Source: Prevotella sp.
GTDB lineage: Bacteria > Bacteroidota > Bacteroidia > Bacteroidales > Bacteroidaceae
Assembly: GCA_016283605.1 (NCBI GenBank)
Contig: JAEENF010000033.1
Coordinates: 1 to 21,287 of the forward strand
DNA length: 21,287 nucleotides
Reading direction: 5' to 3'
Within the stretch, counting starts at the first letter, position 1. Each line of letters starts with the position of its first letter. Positions 8,356-15,699 of the stretch are shown here, piece after piece. Under the pieces are notes generated by a model, which searched no databases, was not told the DNA's origin, and worked only from the letters and a program-made list of their open reading frames with translations. Made by a program: the position numbers and the translations under genes.

Positions 8356-10062
8356 TTATTGTTCATTATTCTCCAGGATGTCAAGCAGAGCGACGATATC
8401 TGCTACCGTCACCTTACCATCGGTATTCACATCACAATTCTTGTCGTAGATGCCAGCTGCGATGGTATCCATAATCGTATATTTGTCGGTCTCCGAAACG
8501 ACACCATCATCATTGGCATCTCCTTGCAGATGATCCGTGGGATAGACTGTCATTTTCATCTTCAGACCACTGACCTTTATCTCTATATAGCGATAGTCGC
8601 TGCCTTCTACTGGTTTCAGACCTGCTGTTTCGCCCTTCATCTTATAGCTTGGATAAAACCGATAGACACCGTCTCTGGTGTCAGGTCCCAGCGATATCTG
8701 GTTTTCGGAATTGGAAATGTGCCAACCCGGTTTGATTTCAAAGGAATTTGGTACAAAGCCTGCCATCATATTGTCACGCACCAGCACGAAATTCACTTCT
8801 GCTGTTGTGGATTCCAACACGGTATTTTTTACGACCCAATTGAAATAAGCCGATGGAAAACTCTCTGTCAGCGATTCCCGGGTCAGGATGGGCGATGTCA
8901 GTAAGTTCAACTTCGTAATCGACAGCTGCTTGTAATTGATTTTATTTTCCGCTGTCGGAGGCTGGATACCGATGATGGCCGACTGGTCTTCTGTGAATGG
9001 AGCTATTCGTCCACTATCAAGTAATGAGAGTACGCACCAAGTGTCGGCGTTGCCCCAGCCCCAATTAATACTGAAGAACCCGACACCTTCAATCTCTTTA
9101 TAACCATCACAGATAAAAGTGTGTCCGTATGGTTTACCGGAATAGATGGCTTCTGTCTGACCACTATAGATCACAGGTCTTCCGTTCGCCAGCTCATTGT
9201 ATATGATATTCTCCCAATCTTCATCAGAGAAAGCACCGCGATACACGTTATGGACACCTTTATCATAGCCGAAATGATTTACCAGCCCTACAGGTCCCAT
9301 ACCATCCAACACTTTCGAGCCGCCCTCGTTATTTGTGGCATAACCCATCCTGACAGACTGTCCACAATAGCGGCACAACTTAGCAACTTCTTTCTTGAAC
9401 TCACTGTCCTTTCTGTTGTTTGTGGTTATGACTTCCCAGTTGAAACTTGTTGCAGGGAGGGCTTTCATAGAAGGTCCGAACAGCAGATCCTTCCAAGGGT
9501 CGTAAGCGGGAATCTCATCCACAGCCTTAGGCCACTGCCAATAATTCATCACCTGAGCCATCGCTGTAGCCATGCATCCTGTCAGACAACGTCCTGTCCC
9601 GATTTCCGGACAGTCGTCATTGAATGGCGACTCCTGATGCCAAGTCGTATTGATAAGAACATCCACATCCTTCCTGGCTTCACGTCTCACAGCCCGTGTG
9701 GCAAAGGTCTTCTGACCTAACGACGCTATACTCCGTTCATAATAGCCGAGCCACCATTTCATATGCTCCGGGATATTGGCCAGATCCAGGTTTCCATGTT
9801 CCGAGAATGCCAGGATTTCCTTCGTACGGTCATCACCTGAGACGATCACATAACCTCCGTCGTCTACAGCATTGAAGACATAGAAAAGCTGATGATTGGC
9901 AGTCTGCACAGCAGTCTTCAAACGAGCATGACTACCCTCTCCCAGCAGTCTTTCTTTTAAGAACTTCTGGGCTTTCTGTCTGGCCTGCGTTTCTGTCACT
10001 TGTCCAGCAAACGTCATCTGACAGGCGATAAGACAGAGGAATAATGTCAGTTTCTTCTTCAT
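8356..10062 (-). CDS. Secreted C10 family cysteine protease (streptopain/interpain type) with C-terminal dockerin
   Basis: The product is 568 residues: a signal peptide (1-19), an N-terminal Spi/PepSY-like prodomain (about 21-125, with TETQARQKAQKFL and YVIVSGDDR), and then the papain-fold peptidase. Catalytic Cys163 is in TGCMATAMAQ, His314 is in YGHTFICDGY, and NWGWG at 333-337 carries the conserved Trp. Q143 in WHQESPFN fits the oxyanion glutamine. A beta-rich middle region (about 370-505) follows. Residues 514-568 form a type I dockerin with two calcium-binding repeats (GDANDDGVV and CDVNTDGKVT). The closest known relatives are Prevotella interpain A and streptococcal SpeB, which are secreted zymogens that mature by self-cleavage. 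The gene starts 6 bp after a cohesin-like gene, suggesting that the dockerin docks onto that partner. The protease identification is very strong. Confidence 0.93.
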   Translation of the reverse strand: MKKKLTLFLCLIACQMTFAGQVTETQARQKAQKFLKERLLGEGSHARLKTAVQTANHQLFYVFNAVDDGGYVIVSGDDRTKEILAFSEHGNLDLANIPEHMKWWLGYYERSIASLGQKTFATRAVRREARKDVDVLINTTWHQESPFNDDCPEIGTGRCLTGCMATAMAQVMNYWQWPKAVDEIPAYDPWKDLLFGPSMKALPATSFNWEVITTNNRKDSEFKKEVAKLCRYCGQSVRMGYATNNEGGSKVLDGMGPVGLVNHFGYDKGVHNVYRGAFSDEDWENIIYNELANGRPVIYSGQTEAIYSGKPYGHTFICDGYKEIEGVGFFSINWGWGNADTWCVLSLLDSGRIAPFTEDQSAIIGIQPPTAENKINYKQLSITKLNLLTSPILTRESLTESFPSAYFNWVVKNTVLESTTAEVNFVLVRDNMMAGFVPNSFEIKPGWHISNSENQISLGPDTRDGVYRFYPSYKMKGETAGLKPVEGSDYRYIEIKVSGLKMKMTVYPTDHLQGDANDDGVVSETDKYTIMDTIAAGIYDKNCDVNTDGKVTVADIVALLDILENNEQ

Positions 10063-10068
10063 GCCGTT

Positions 10069-10695
10069 TTATTTGATGATGACCTTCTTCCCGTTTCGGA
10101 TATAAAGGCCTTTCTGAGGTATTCTGTTCACACGCTGTCCACTTAAGGAATAAAGTACTGCCGATGCATCATCGTTGTAGATTTGTCGGATACCGGTAGG
10201 TTCATTGGTAATCTCAACATCTCCCAAGGCTATATTTCTTGCAGTTCTGTCACTCAGATGAATCTCCTTCACATAAATAGATGCTGTACCTGTATAGCTG
10301 TTATCAGCCTGGAAGGTAAGTTCACAGAGGTCACCCTCACCACTGCTGATATACGTATCAGACTTAGCATAACACAAGATGGTATAGCACCCGTCCTCAG
10401 GTCTTGGGTCTATGGCACGTGGATCAATCGCATAGATGAAGCCCTTCGCATGTCGCGACGACAGACTGAACATCCACTCCCCGCTAATGGCACTTTTTGC
10501 GAGGCTAAGTCCCTTGGGCAGATAGAGTTTCATCTGCCAGGCAGAGATGGGCGTGGGATTCATCAGGCTGATGCGCATAGTGTCCGTTTCACCAGCTTTC
10601 AAATCCACATCGCCAAAGGTCATTGTCTGTGCCGACACCCGTCCTCCTGTCATCGCAATGACAGCACCGACAAAATATATCTTTAACTTATCCAT
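10069..10695 (-). CDS. Exported cohesin-like beta-sandwich protein with Prevotella-type C-terminal tail
   Basis: The product is 208 residues. A signal peptide (1-22, cleavage after VSA) is followed by one domain at about 26-162 that starts FGDVDLKAGETDTMRISLMN and continues ISAWQMKLYLPKGLSL. This opening is typical of cohesin-like sandwiches: an Ala-Gly-Glu turn, then strands describing an averted ideal of interdomain recognition. The C-terminal 40 residues (LYSLSGQRVN, then KGLYIRNGKKVIIK) match the short tail found on many exported Prevotella proteins and may be a type IX secretion or anchoring signal. The next gene downstream, 6 bp away, is a protease with a dockerin, so a scaffold-client pair is a reasonable hypothesis. 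The cohesin assignment rests on pattern reading only; a generic cell-surface beta-sandwich is the alternative. It is the first gene of the minus-strand operon. Confidence 0.65.
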   Translation of the reverse strand: MDKLKIYFVGAVIAMTGGRVSAQTMTFGDVDLKAGETDTMRISLMNPTPISAWQMKLYLPKGLSLAKSAISGEWMFSLSSRHAKGFIYAIDPRAIDPRPEDGCYTILCYAKSDTYISSGEGDLCELTFQADNSYTGTASIYVKEIHLSDRTARNIALGDVEITNEPTGIRQIYNDDASAVLYSLSGQRVNRIPQKGLYIRNGKKVIIK

Positions 10696-10733
10696 AAGTT
10701 AGGAATTCCAAATTTCGAGATCTATACAAAGTG

Positions 10734-10765
10734 CAAATGTAGGCATAAAATCTCATTCCACCAAA
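10734..10765 (-). promoter_or_regulatory. Promoter of the cohesin-like to nadE operon
   Basis: On the minus strand, TTTG (10765-10762), exactly 20 bp, then TACATTTG (10741-10734) is a full Bacteroidetes consensus match. It lies about 40 bp upstream of the first ATG of the six-gene run and gives a leader of about 35 nt. Confidence 0.75.
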
Positions 10766-10814
10766 AAAAAGACTGATTTTTTGTTAAAACCACAATTATT
10801 TGCCGATTATTTCG

Positions 10815-10822
10815 TACCTTTG
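10815..10822 (+). promoter_or_regulatory. Possible -7 box of the GH106-like gene
   Basis: TACCTTTG matches the -7 consensus but ends only 5 bp before the ATG at 10828, so the transcript would be almost leaderless. No TTTG lies at the usual 19-21 bp upstream. A second identical TACCTTTG occurs at 10845-10852 inside the signal-peptide codons. Confidence 0.45.
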
Positions 10823-10827
10823 CCCAC

Positions 10828-13485
10828 ATGAAAGCAAGATTTTTTACCTTTGTGTTCGTTGTTTGTTCACTGACAACAGGCGCACAACAATTACCCGAGT
10901 TGAAACCCGAAGCCAAGCCTGGCGCACGTTGGTGGTGGTTGGGATCTGCCGTCGATAAGGAGAACCTCCGTTGGACGATGGAGGAATACGCCCATCATGG
11001 GATAGGTGCATTGGAAATCACCCCTATCTATGGTGTGCAAGGCAACGACAAGAACAATATCCCCTACCTTTCCGACCAATGGATGGAGATGTTGCGTGAA
11101 GTCCAGACGAACGGCAAGCAGTTGGGCATCGAAGTTGATATGTCTACAGGCACAGGATGGCCTTTCGGAGGTCCCTGGGTACCGTTAGAGGAGTCAGCCT
11201 GCAAGGCTATCATCACTGATACCACCTTTATTGGCCGACAGGTGGTGAATCTGCCATTGACCGTCCCTGAGAAAGACCGTAAATACAGTCGTCTGCACAA
11301 GGTGATGGCCTATTGCAAGGGCAAGGCCTACGATGTCACTTCCTATATCAGCGAAAACAGCCTGACGTGGTCACCTGAAATCATGTTTAAGGAACAGTTA
11401 AAAAATACGACAGACAAGACCGCCCGCAAGACCCTTAAGCAGCGTCTGAAAGAACTCGATAGTGATGTATGGCATATCTATGCCCTCCACATCCGATACG
11501 GTGTGATGAAGGTGAAACGTGCGGCGCCTGGCGGTGAAGGTTTAGTGATAGACCATTTCGACAAACAAGCTGTTGCGAATTATCTTGCACATATTGAAGC
11601 CGCCTTCGAACGCACGGGAACTCCCTACCCCCACACCTTCTTCAACGACTCATATGAGGTGAGCGAAGCCACGTGGACTCCAACGCTTTTCGAAGAGTTC
11701 AAGAGTCGTCGGGGATATGCCTTGGAAGACTATCTGCCTTTGTTGACTGAAGGCAACGAGAAAATTGTGGCCGACTATCGCGAAACGCTCAGTGACCTGC
11801 TACTGGAGAATTTCACTCGTCAGTGGACCGCCTGGGCACACCGTCATGGGGCTGTCACCCGAAATCAGGCTCATGGTTCTCCTGCGAATTTAATTGACTG
11901 TTATGCCGCTGTCGACATCCCTGAAATCGAAGGTTTCGGACTCTCCGACTTCGGCATAAAAGGTCTACGTACAGACCCCGGAAAGACCCGCAAGAACGAC
12001 TCTGACTTCTCCATGCTGAAATATGCACCGAGTGCCGCCCATATCTGCGGCAAGCCTTATACCTCGAGTGAGACCTTCACATGGCTCACCGAACATTTCC
12101 GCACGTCACTCTCACAGTTGAAACCCGACATCGACCTGATGTTCTGTGCTGGAGTCAACCACATGTTCTTCCACGGTACATGCTATTCACCGAAGGACGA
12201 CCCCTGGCCAGGTTGGAAGTTCTACGCCTCCATCGACATGTCGCCGACGAATTCTATCTGGCGCGATGCACCTTATTTTATGCAATATGTCGAACGTTGC
12301 CAGAGTTTCCTGCAGTGGGGACAGCCCGATAATGATTTCCTCGTCTACCTGCCTGTTCATCATATGTGGCATCAGAACACCCAAAAGCTCCTGATGCAAT
12401 TCTCCATTCATCAGATGGGAGTGTTGGCACCAGCCTTCATCCAGAGCATCCAGGACATCGATCGTGCAGGCTTTGACTGCGACTACATCTCCGACCGTCT
12501 GTTACTGACGACGAACTACAAGGACGGACGTCTCGTGACTGCTGGAGGTACCAGTTACAAAGCTCTCGTCATCCCTGATGGCGAAAATATGCCAGAGGCT
12601 ACGAAAGCTCATATCGACCGTCTGCGGGCCCAGGGTGCAGCCATCATCTACGGTACGAAAGCCAGTAACCTCCAACAGTCTGCCAAGCCTGAGGCCATCA
12701 AGACCGAATGCGGACTGAAAGCCATCCGCAGGAAGAACCCGAATGGCTATCATTACTTCATCGCCAACCTCACGCCGAATGACATCCACGACTGTCTGCC
12801 ATTGGCTGTAGACTTCAAGTCTGCCACTTGGTACAATCCGATGACTGATGATGTTACTCCAGCCAGTATCAGTGGCGACAGCATCGACATCTGCCTGCGC
12901 AGCGGAGAAAGCAGAATTCTCTGTACTAGAGAGACTTCTCCATCGACTGGAGCAACAGAAAACAGCCTGACAGTCCTTGACACCAAACCACTTATAGGAC
13001 CTTGGACCATCACTTTTACTGAAGAATCACCAAAAGTTCACAAAACGTTTACTTTCAATAGATTACAAACATGGGAACGACTTGATGACGATAGCGTAAA
13101 AGTGACAATGGGCACAGGTGTTTATACCACAAAGTTCAAACTCACAAAGCAGGATGATCCCAAGGGCCATTGGCAGATAGACCTTGGTGATGTACGCGAG
13201 TCAGCACGCGTGTATATCAATGGCCAGTTTATCGGTTGCGCTTGGGCTGTACCCTTTATCCTCGACTGTCAGCAGACCCTGAAGGCAGGCGACAACGAAC
13301 TCCGTATCGAGGTCACCAACCTGCCCGCCAACCGCATTGCCGACTACGACCGCAGAGGCATCAAATGGCGTAAGATGGAAGAAATCAATGTCGTAGATAT
13401 CAACTACAAGAAGACGACCTACGACAATTGGGAGCCCGTTCCCAGTGGTCTGAACTCGGAGGTAAGGCTTATCCGGATGCGATAA
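10828..13485 (+). CDS. Secreted GH106-like glycoside hydrolase (alpha-L-rhamnosidase-related)
   Basis: The product is 885 residues with a signal peptide (about 1-19, MKARFFTFVFVVCSLTTGA). GARWWWLGSAVDKE (about 32-45) and VDMSTGTGWPFGGPWV (about 103-118) are typical of the GH106-type barrel, as are NDSYEVSEATWTP (E277), IPEIEGFG (E366, E368), SSETFTW (E415) and VNHMFFHG. Known GH106 members remove alpha-L-rhamnose from plant pectins such as rhamnogalacturonan, but the large family also holds uncharacterised enzymes, so the substrate is a guess. A C-terminal jelly-roll resembling the GH2 sugar-binding domain occupies about 765-885 (YINGQFIGCAW, then DNELRIEVTNLPANRI). No other start is plausible, since the next Met (51) would remove the signal peptide. 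The gene diverges from the protease operon and converges with the RSH gene at 3 bp. A pectate lyase 7 kb away fits pectin use. Confidence 0.8.
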   Translation: MKARFFTFVFVVCSLTTGAQQLPELKPEAKPGARWWWLGSAVDKENLRWTMEEYAHHGIGALEITPIYGVQGNDKNNIPYLSDQWMEMLREVQTNGKQLGIEVDMSTGTGWPFGGPWVPLEESACKAIITDTTFIGRQVVNLPLTVPEKDRKYSRLHKVMAYCKGKAYDVTSYISENSLTWSPEIMFKEQLKNTTDKTARKTLKQRLKELDSDVWHIYALHIRYGVMKVKRAAPGGEGLVIDHFDKQAVANYLAHIEAAFERTGTPYPHTFFNDSYEVSEATWTPTLFEEFKSRRGYALEDYLPLLTEGNEKIVADYRETLSDLLLENFTRQWTAWAHRHGAVTRNQAHGSPANLIDCYAAVDIPEIEGFGLSDFGIKGLRTDPGKTRKNDSDFSMLKYAPSAAHICGKPYTSSETFTWLTEHFRTSLSQLKPDIDLMFCAGVNHMFFHGTCYSPKDDPWPGWKFYASIDMSPTNSIWRDAPYFMQYVERCQSFLQWGQPDNDFLVYLPVHHMWHQNTQKLLMQFSIHQMGVLAPAFIQSIQDIDRAGFDCDYISDRLLLTTNYKDGRLVTAGGTSYKALVIPDGENMPEATKAHIDRLRAQGAAIIYGTKASNLQQSAKPEAIKTECGLKAIRRKNPNGYHYFIANLTPNDIHDCLPLAVDFKSATWYNPMTDDVTPASISGDSIDICLRSGESRILCTRETSPSTGATENSLTVLDTKPLIGPWTITFTEESPKVHKTFTFNRLQTWERLDDDSVKVTMGTGVYTTKFKLTKQDDPKGHWQIDLGDVRESARVYINGQFIGCAWAVPFILDCQQTLKAGDNELRIEVTNLPANRIADYDRRGIKWRKMEEINVVDINYKKTTYDNWEPVPSGLNSEVRLIRMR

Positions 13486-13491
13486 GCCTTA
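13463..13491. terminator. Hairpin spanning both stop codons of the GH106-like and RSH genes
   Basis: A perfect 11-bp stem (TAAGGCTTATC at 13463-13473 with GATAAGCCTTA at 13481-13491) encloses a 7-nt loop. The plus-strand stop (13483-13485) and the minus-strand stop (13491-13489) are both in the right arm. Neither side has a good T tract, so strong intrinsic termination is uncertain; blocking of read-through or mRNA 3' protection is also possible. Confidence 0.6.
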
Positions 13492-15594
13492 TATCCTGTC
13501 CACTTGCTTGACACCCCTCACCGTCCGAAGCTTCTTCATCAGGGCTTCTAGACGGGTGTTGTCGTTGATCATCACCACCAGCGTACCGCTGAAGAGACCG
13601 TCGTGCGAGTCGATATTGATACTCCTCAGCACCAGTTTTTCGTCTTTCGAGATAATACTCGTCAGATTGTTCACAATACCAATGTCGTCTGTTCCGATCA
13701 CCCTCAAGGCTATGCTATACTGCGACGATCCCTTTCCACTCCACTTGGCTCTGACGATGCGATAGCCGAATCGTCTGCGCAGTTCCGGTGCATTAGGACA
13801 ATCGCAGCGGTGGATCTTAATGCCGCCATTGACAGTGACAAAACCAAAGACCTCATCACCGTAGATCGGCGAACAGCACTTTGCCAACTGGTAGTCCAGC
13901 CCTTTCAGGTTACGGTCTATCACCAGCACATCATCATTCACAGGCGTGTTCAGACCGGCAATCTTCGACTCGTCGAGTTCAAATTCCGAGGCACTGCGAG
14001 CGATGTTATCACCCGTCACCGTCTTCTCGTTCTCCTTCAGTTCCAGGAACTTGTCGATGACGGTATTCGTGTCCAGCACACCATCGGCAATCTGCTTATA
14101 AAAGTCGCTCACCTCCTTGAAGCCCATCTTCTTGATGACGTGGAACATCGTCGCCTCGTCCTGCTCGATCTTGCGGTTCTTGAACTTCCGTTCCAGCATT
14201 TCTTTGGCAAAGAGACCGTCCTTCACCTGAGTCTCTTTCAGTGCCAGACGGATCTTCGACTTGGCACGTGAGGTCTTCACGATGTTCAGCCATTCCTGAC
14301 GGGGCTTTTGGTTGGCGGATGTCAGGATCTCCACCTGATCACCACTCTTCAGCACATAACGGATGGGCACCACTTTGCCGTTGATACGTCCACCCGTACA
14401 CTGGTTGCCGATCTTCGAGTGGATATGATAGGCAAAGTCCAGCACCGTCGCACCGACAGGGAATTTATAGAGGTCGCCCTTGGGTGTGAATACAAAGACC
14501 TCGTCCTCATATAGTTCCATCTTGAACTGGTCCATCGCCTCCAGTCCCTCAGCATGTTCCAGCATCGTGCGGATGTTTGTCAACCACTCGTCAAGGCCTG
14601 TCTCGCCCTTCACGCCTTTATAGCGCCAGTGTGCAGCCACGCCACACTCCGCAATCTCGTCCATGCGTTCCGTACGGATCTGTACCTCCACCCATTTCTG
14701 CTCGGGACCCAGCACGGTGATGTGTAAGGATTCGTAACCGTTGGACTTCGGCACCGAGAGCCAGTCTCTCAGACGCTTGGGGTTCGGTTGGTACATGTCT
14801 GTCACGATCGAATATGCCTGCCAGCATTGCATCTTCTCCTGTTCCTGAGGACAGTCGATGATGATACGGATGGCAAAAAGGTCATACACACCCTCAAACG
14901 GACACTTCTGCTTCTGCATCTTCTGCCAGATGGAGTGTATTGACTTCGTGCGCCCCTTGATATGACATTTGATGCCGGCAGCCTTGACTTTCTCCTCTAT
15001 AGGTTTGATAAACCGCTCTATATACGCGTCGCGCGCGCTCTTCGTCGCACTCAGCTTCTCACGGATATGATAGTAGGCCTCGTGCTCCAGATACTTCAGC
15101 GACAGATCCTCGAGTTCGCTTTTCAGTTTATACAGCCCCAGCTTATGGGCCAGCGGCGCATACAGATAAGCGGCCTCCTGACTCACGGCTTCCATTGCCG
15201 CCGAACCGCCGATGTAAACGGTATTGGGATCGCCGTTCTTGTTCGACTTGAGCAGGGTCCGCATCAGGTTCACGCGGTTGGCAATCATAATCAGGATTAC
15301 GCGCATGTCCTCGGCAAATGACAACAGCAGGTTTCTGAAATTCTCGCTTTCCACGGCGGGGTTTTTCTCATAGAGCTGCTGGATACGGTTCAGCCCGTGC
15401 AGGATTCTTGCGACAGACTCACTGTGTGTCTGTTCCACTTCCTCAATGGACATATGTCCGGCCTCGATCTCCGGGATGAGTTCCACGGCCTCTATGGCGT
15501 CGCCCTTCAGTCCAATTTCCTCAGTCAGGATCTCCGCCGTCTGTGCCGCCATTCTCTTCTTTTCCTCGTATGTAAATGCGAACTTCTCCGCCAT
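13489..15594 (-). CDS. relA: RSH-family (p)ppGpp synthetase with degenerate hydrolase domain (RelA-like)
   Basis: This long RSH protein makes the stringent-response alarmone from ATP and GTP or GDP. From MAEKFAFTYE it has 701 residues; a longer frame to 15633 is rejected because a -7 box lies inside it. The HD hydrolase domain (about 1-170) is broken: the segment where the HD pair belongs reads ELIPEIEAG (I40-P41), the conserved ADRLHNMRT is IANRVNLMRT (N106 for the metal-binding Asp), and the N-terminal HPL-type histidine region is absent. The synthetase domain is intact, with YDLFAIRIIID (D238), RLRDW (274-277), PKSNGYESLH and VEVQIRT (E303). TGS (about 380-440), a Cys-containing CCSPIYGDEVFGF zinc-finger region and a C-terminal ACT domain follow. 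RLRD is the basic RXKD-type motif. It is probably synthesis-only; a second, bifunctional RSH would be needed elsewhere in the genome. Confidence 0.9.
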   Translation of the reverse strand: MAEKFAFTYEEKKRMAAQTAEILTEEIGLKGDAIEAVELIPEIEAGHMSIEEVEQTHSESVARILHGLNRIQQLYEKNPAVESENFRNLLLSFAEDMRVILIMIANRVNLMRTLLKSNKNGDPNTVYIGGSAAMEAVSQEAAYLYAPLAHKLGLYKLKSELEDLSLKYLEHEAYYHIREKLSATKSARDAYIERFIKPIEEKVKAAGIKCHIKGRTKSIHSIWQKMQKQKCPFEGVYDLFAIRIIIDCPQEQEKMQCWQAYSIVTDMYQPNPKRLRDWLSVPKSNGYESLHITVLGPEQKWVEVQIRTERMDEIAECGVAAHWRYKGVKGETGLDEWLTNIRTMLEHAEGLEAMDQFKMELYEDEVFVFTPKGDLYKFPVGATVLDFAYHIHSKIGNQCTGGRINGKVVPIRYVLKSGDQVEILTSANQKPRQEWLNIVKTSRAKSKIRLALKETQVKDGLFAKEMLERKFKNRKIEQDEATMFHVIKKMGFKEVSDFYKQIADGVLDTNTVIDKFLELKENEKTVTGDNIARSASEFELDESKIAGLNTPVNDDVLVIDRNLKGLDYQLAKCCSPIYGDEVFGFVTVNGGIKIHRCDCPNAPELRRRFGYRIVRAKWSGKGSSQYSIALRVIGTDDIGIVNNLTSIISKDEKLVLRSINIDSHDGLFSGTLVVMINDNTRLEALMKKLRTVRGVKQVDRI

Positions 15595-15612
15595 AATCTT
15601 CTTTTTTTTGTG

Positions 15613-15620
15613 CAAAGATA
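15613..15620 (-). promoter_or_regulatory. -7 box of the RSH gene
   Basis: On the minus strand, TATCTTTG is a perfect -7 consensus 18 bp before the ATG at 15594. It lies within the N-terminal extension of the longer frame, which argues that translation starts at 15594. No TTTG is found at the -33 position. Confidence 0.65.
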
Positions 15621-15626
15621 CAAATT

Positions 15627-15654
15627 TTTTCACTTTTCACTATCAGCTTTTCAC
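15627..15654. repeat. Three TTTTCAC heptamers between divergent promoters
   Basis: TTTTCAC occurs at 15627-15633, 15634-15640 and 15648-15654, with starts 7 and 14 bp apart. The cluster covers the shared -33 region of the back-to-back RSH and DUF4301 promoters. It could be an operator or simply T-rich spacer DNA. Confidence 0.4.
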
Positions 15655-15663
15655 TTTTTTATG

Positions 15664-15671
15664 TATCTTTG
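15664..15671 (+). promoter_or_regulatory. -7 box of the DUF4301 gene
   Basis: TATCTTTG is a perfect -7 consensus 28 bp upstream of the ATG at 15700, giving a leader of about 20-25 nt. TTTG is missing at -33. It faces away from the RSH -7 box, with 43 bp between the two. Confidence 0.65.
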
Positions 15672-15699
15672 CAGCATATTTTACTAAACACCTATCTTT

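Noticed and set aside
13603..14271. 222-codon open frame on the plus strand
   Set aside because: It is antisense to the TGS to ACT part of the RSH gene, which has clear domain motifs. The translation has no family features.
15595..15633. N-terminal extension of the RSH protein by 13 residues
   Set aside because: The extension (MKKFVSLHKKKKI) contains the perfect -7 box TATCTTTG, is low complexity, and is not needed: MAEKFAFTYE at 15594 is a normal start.
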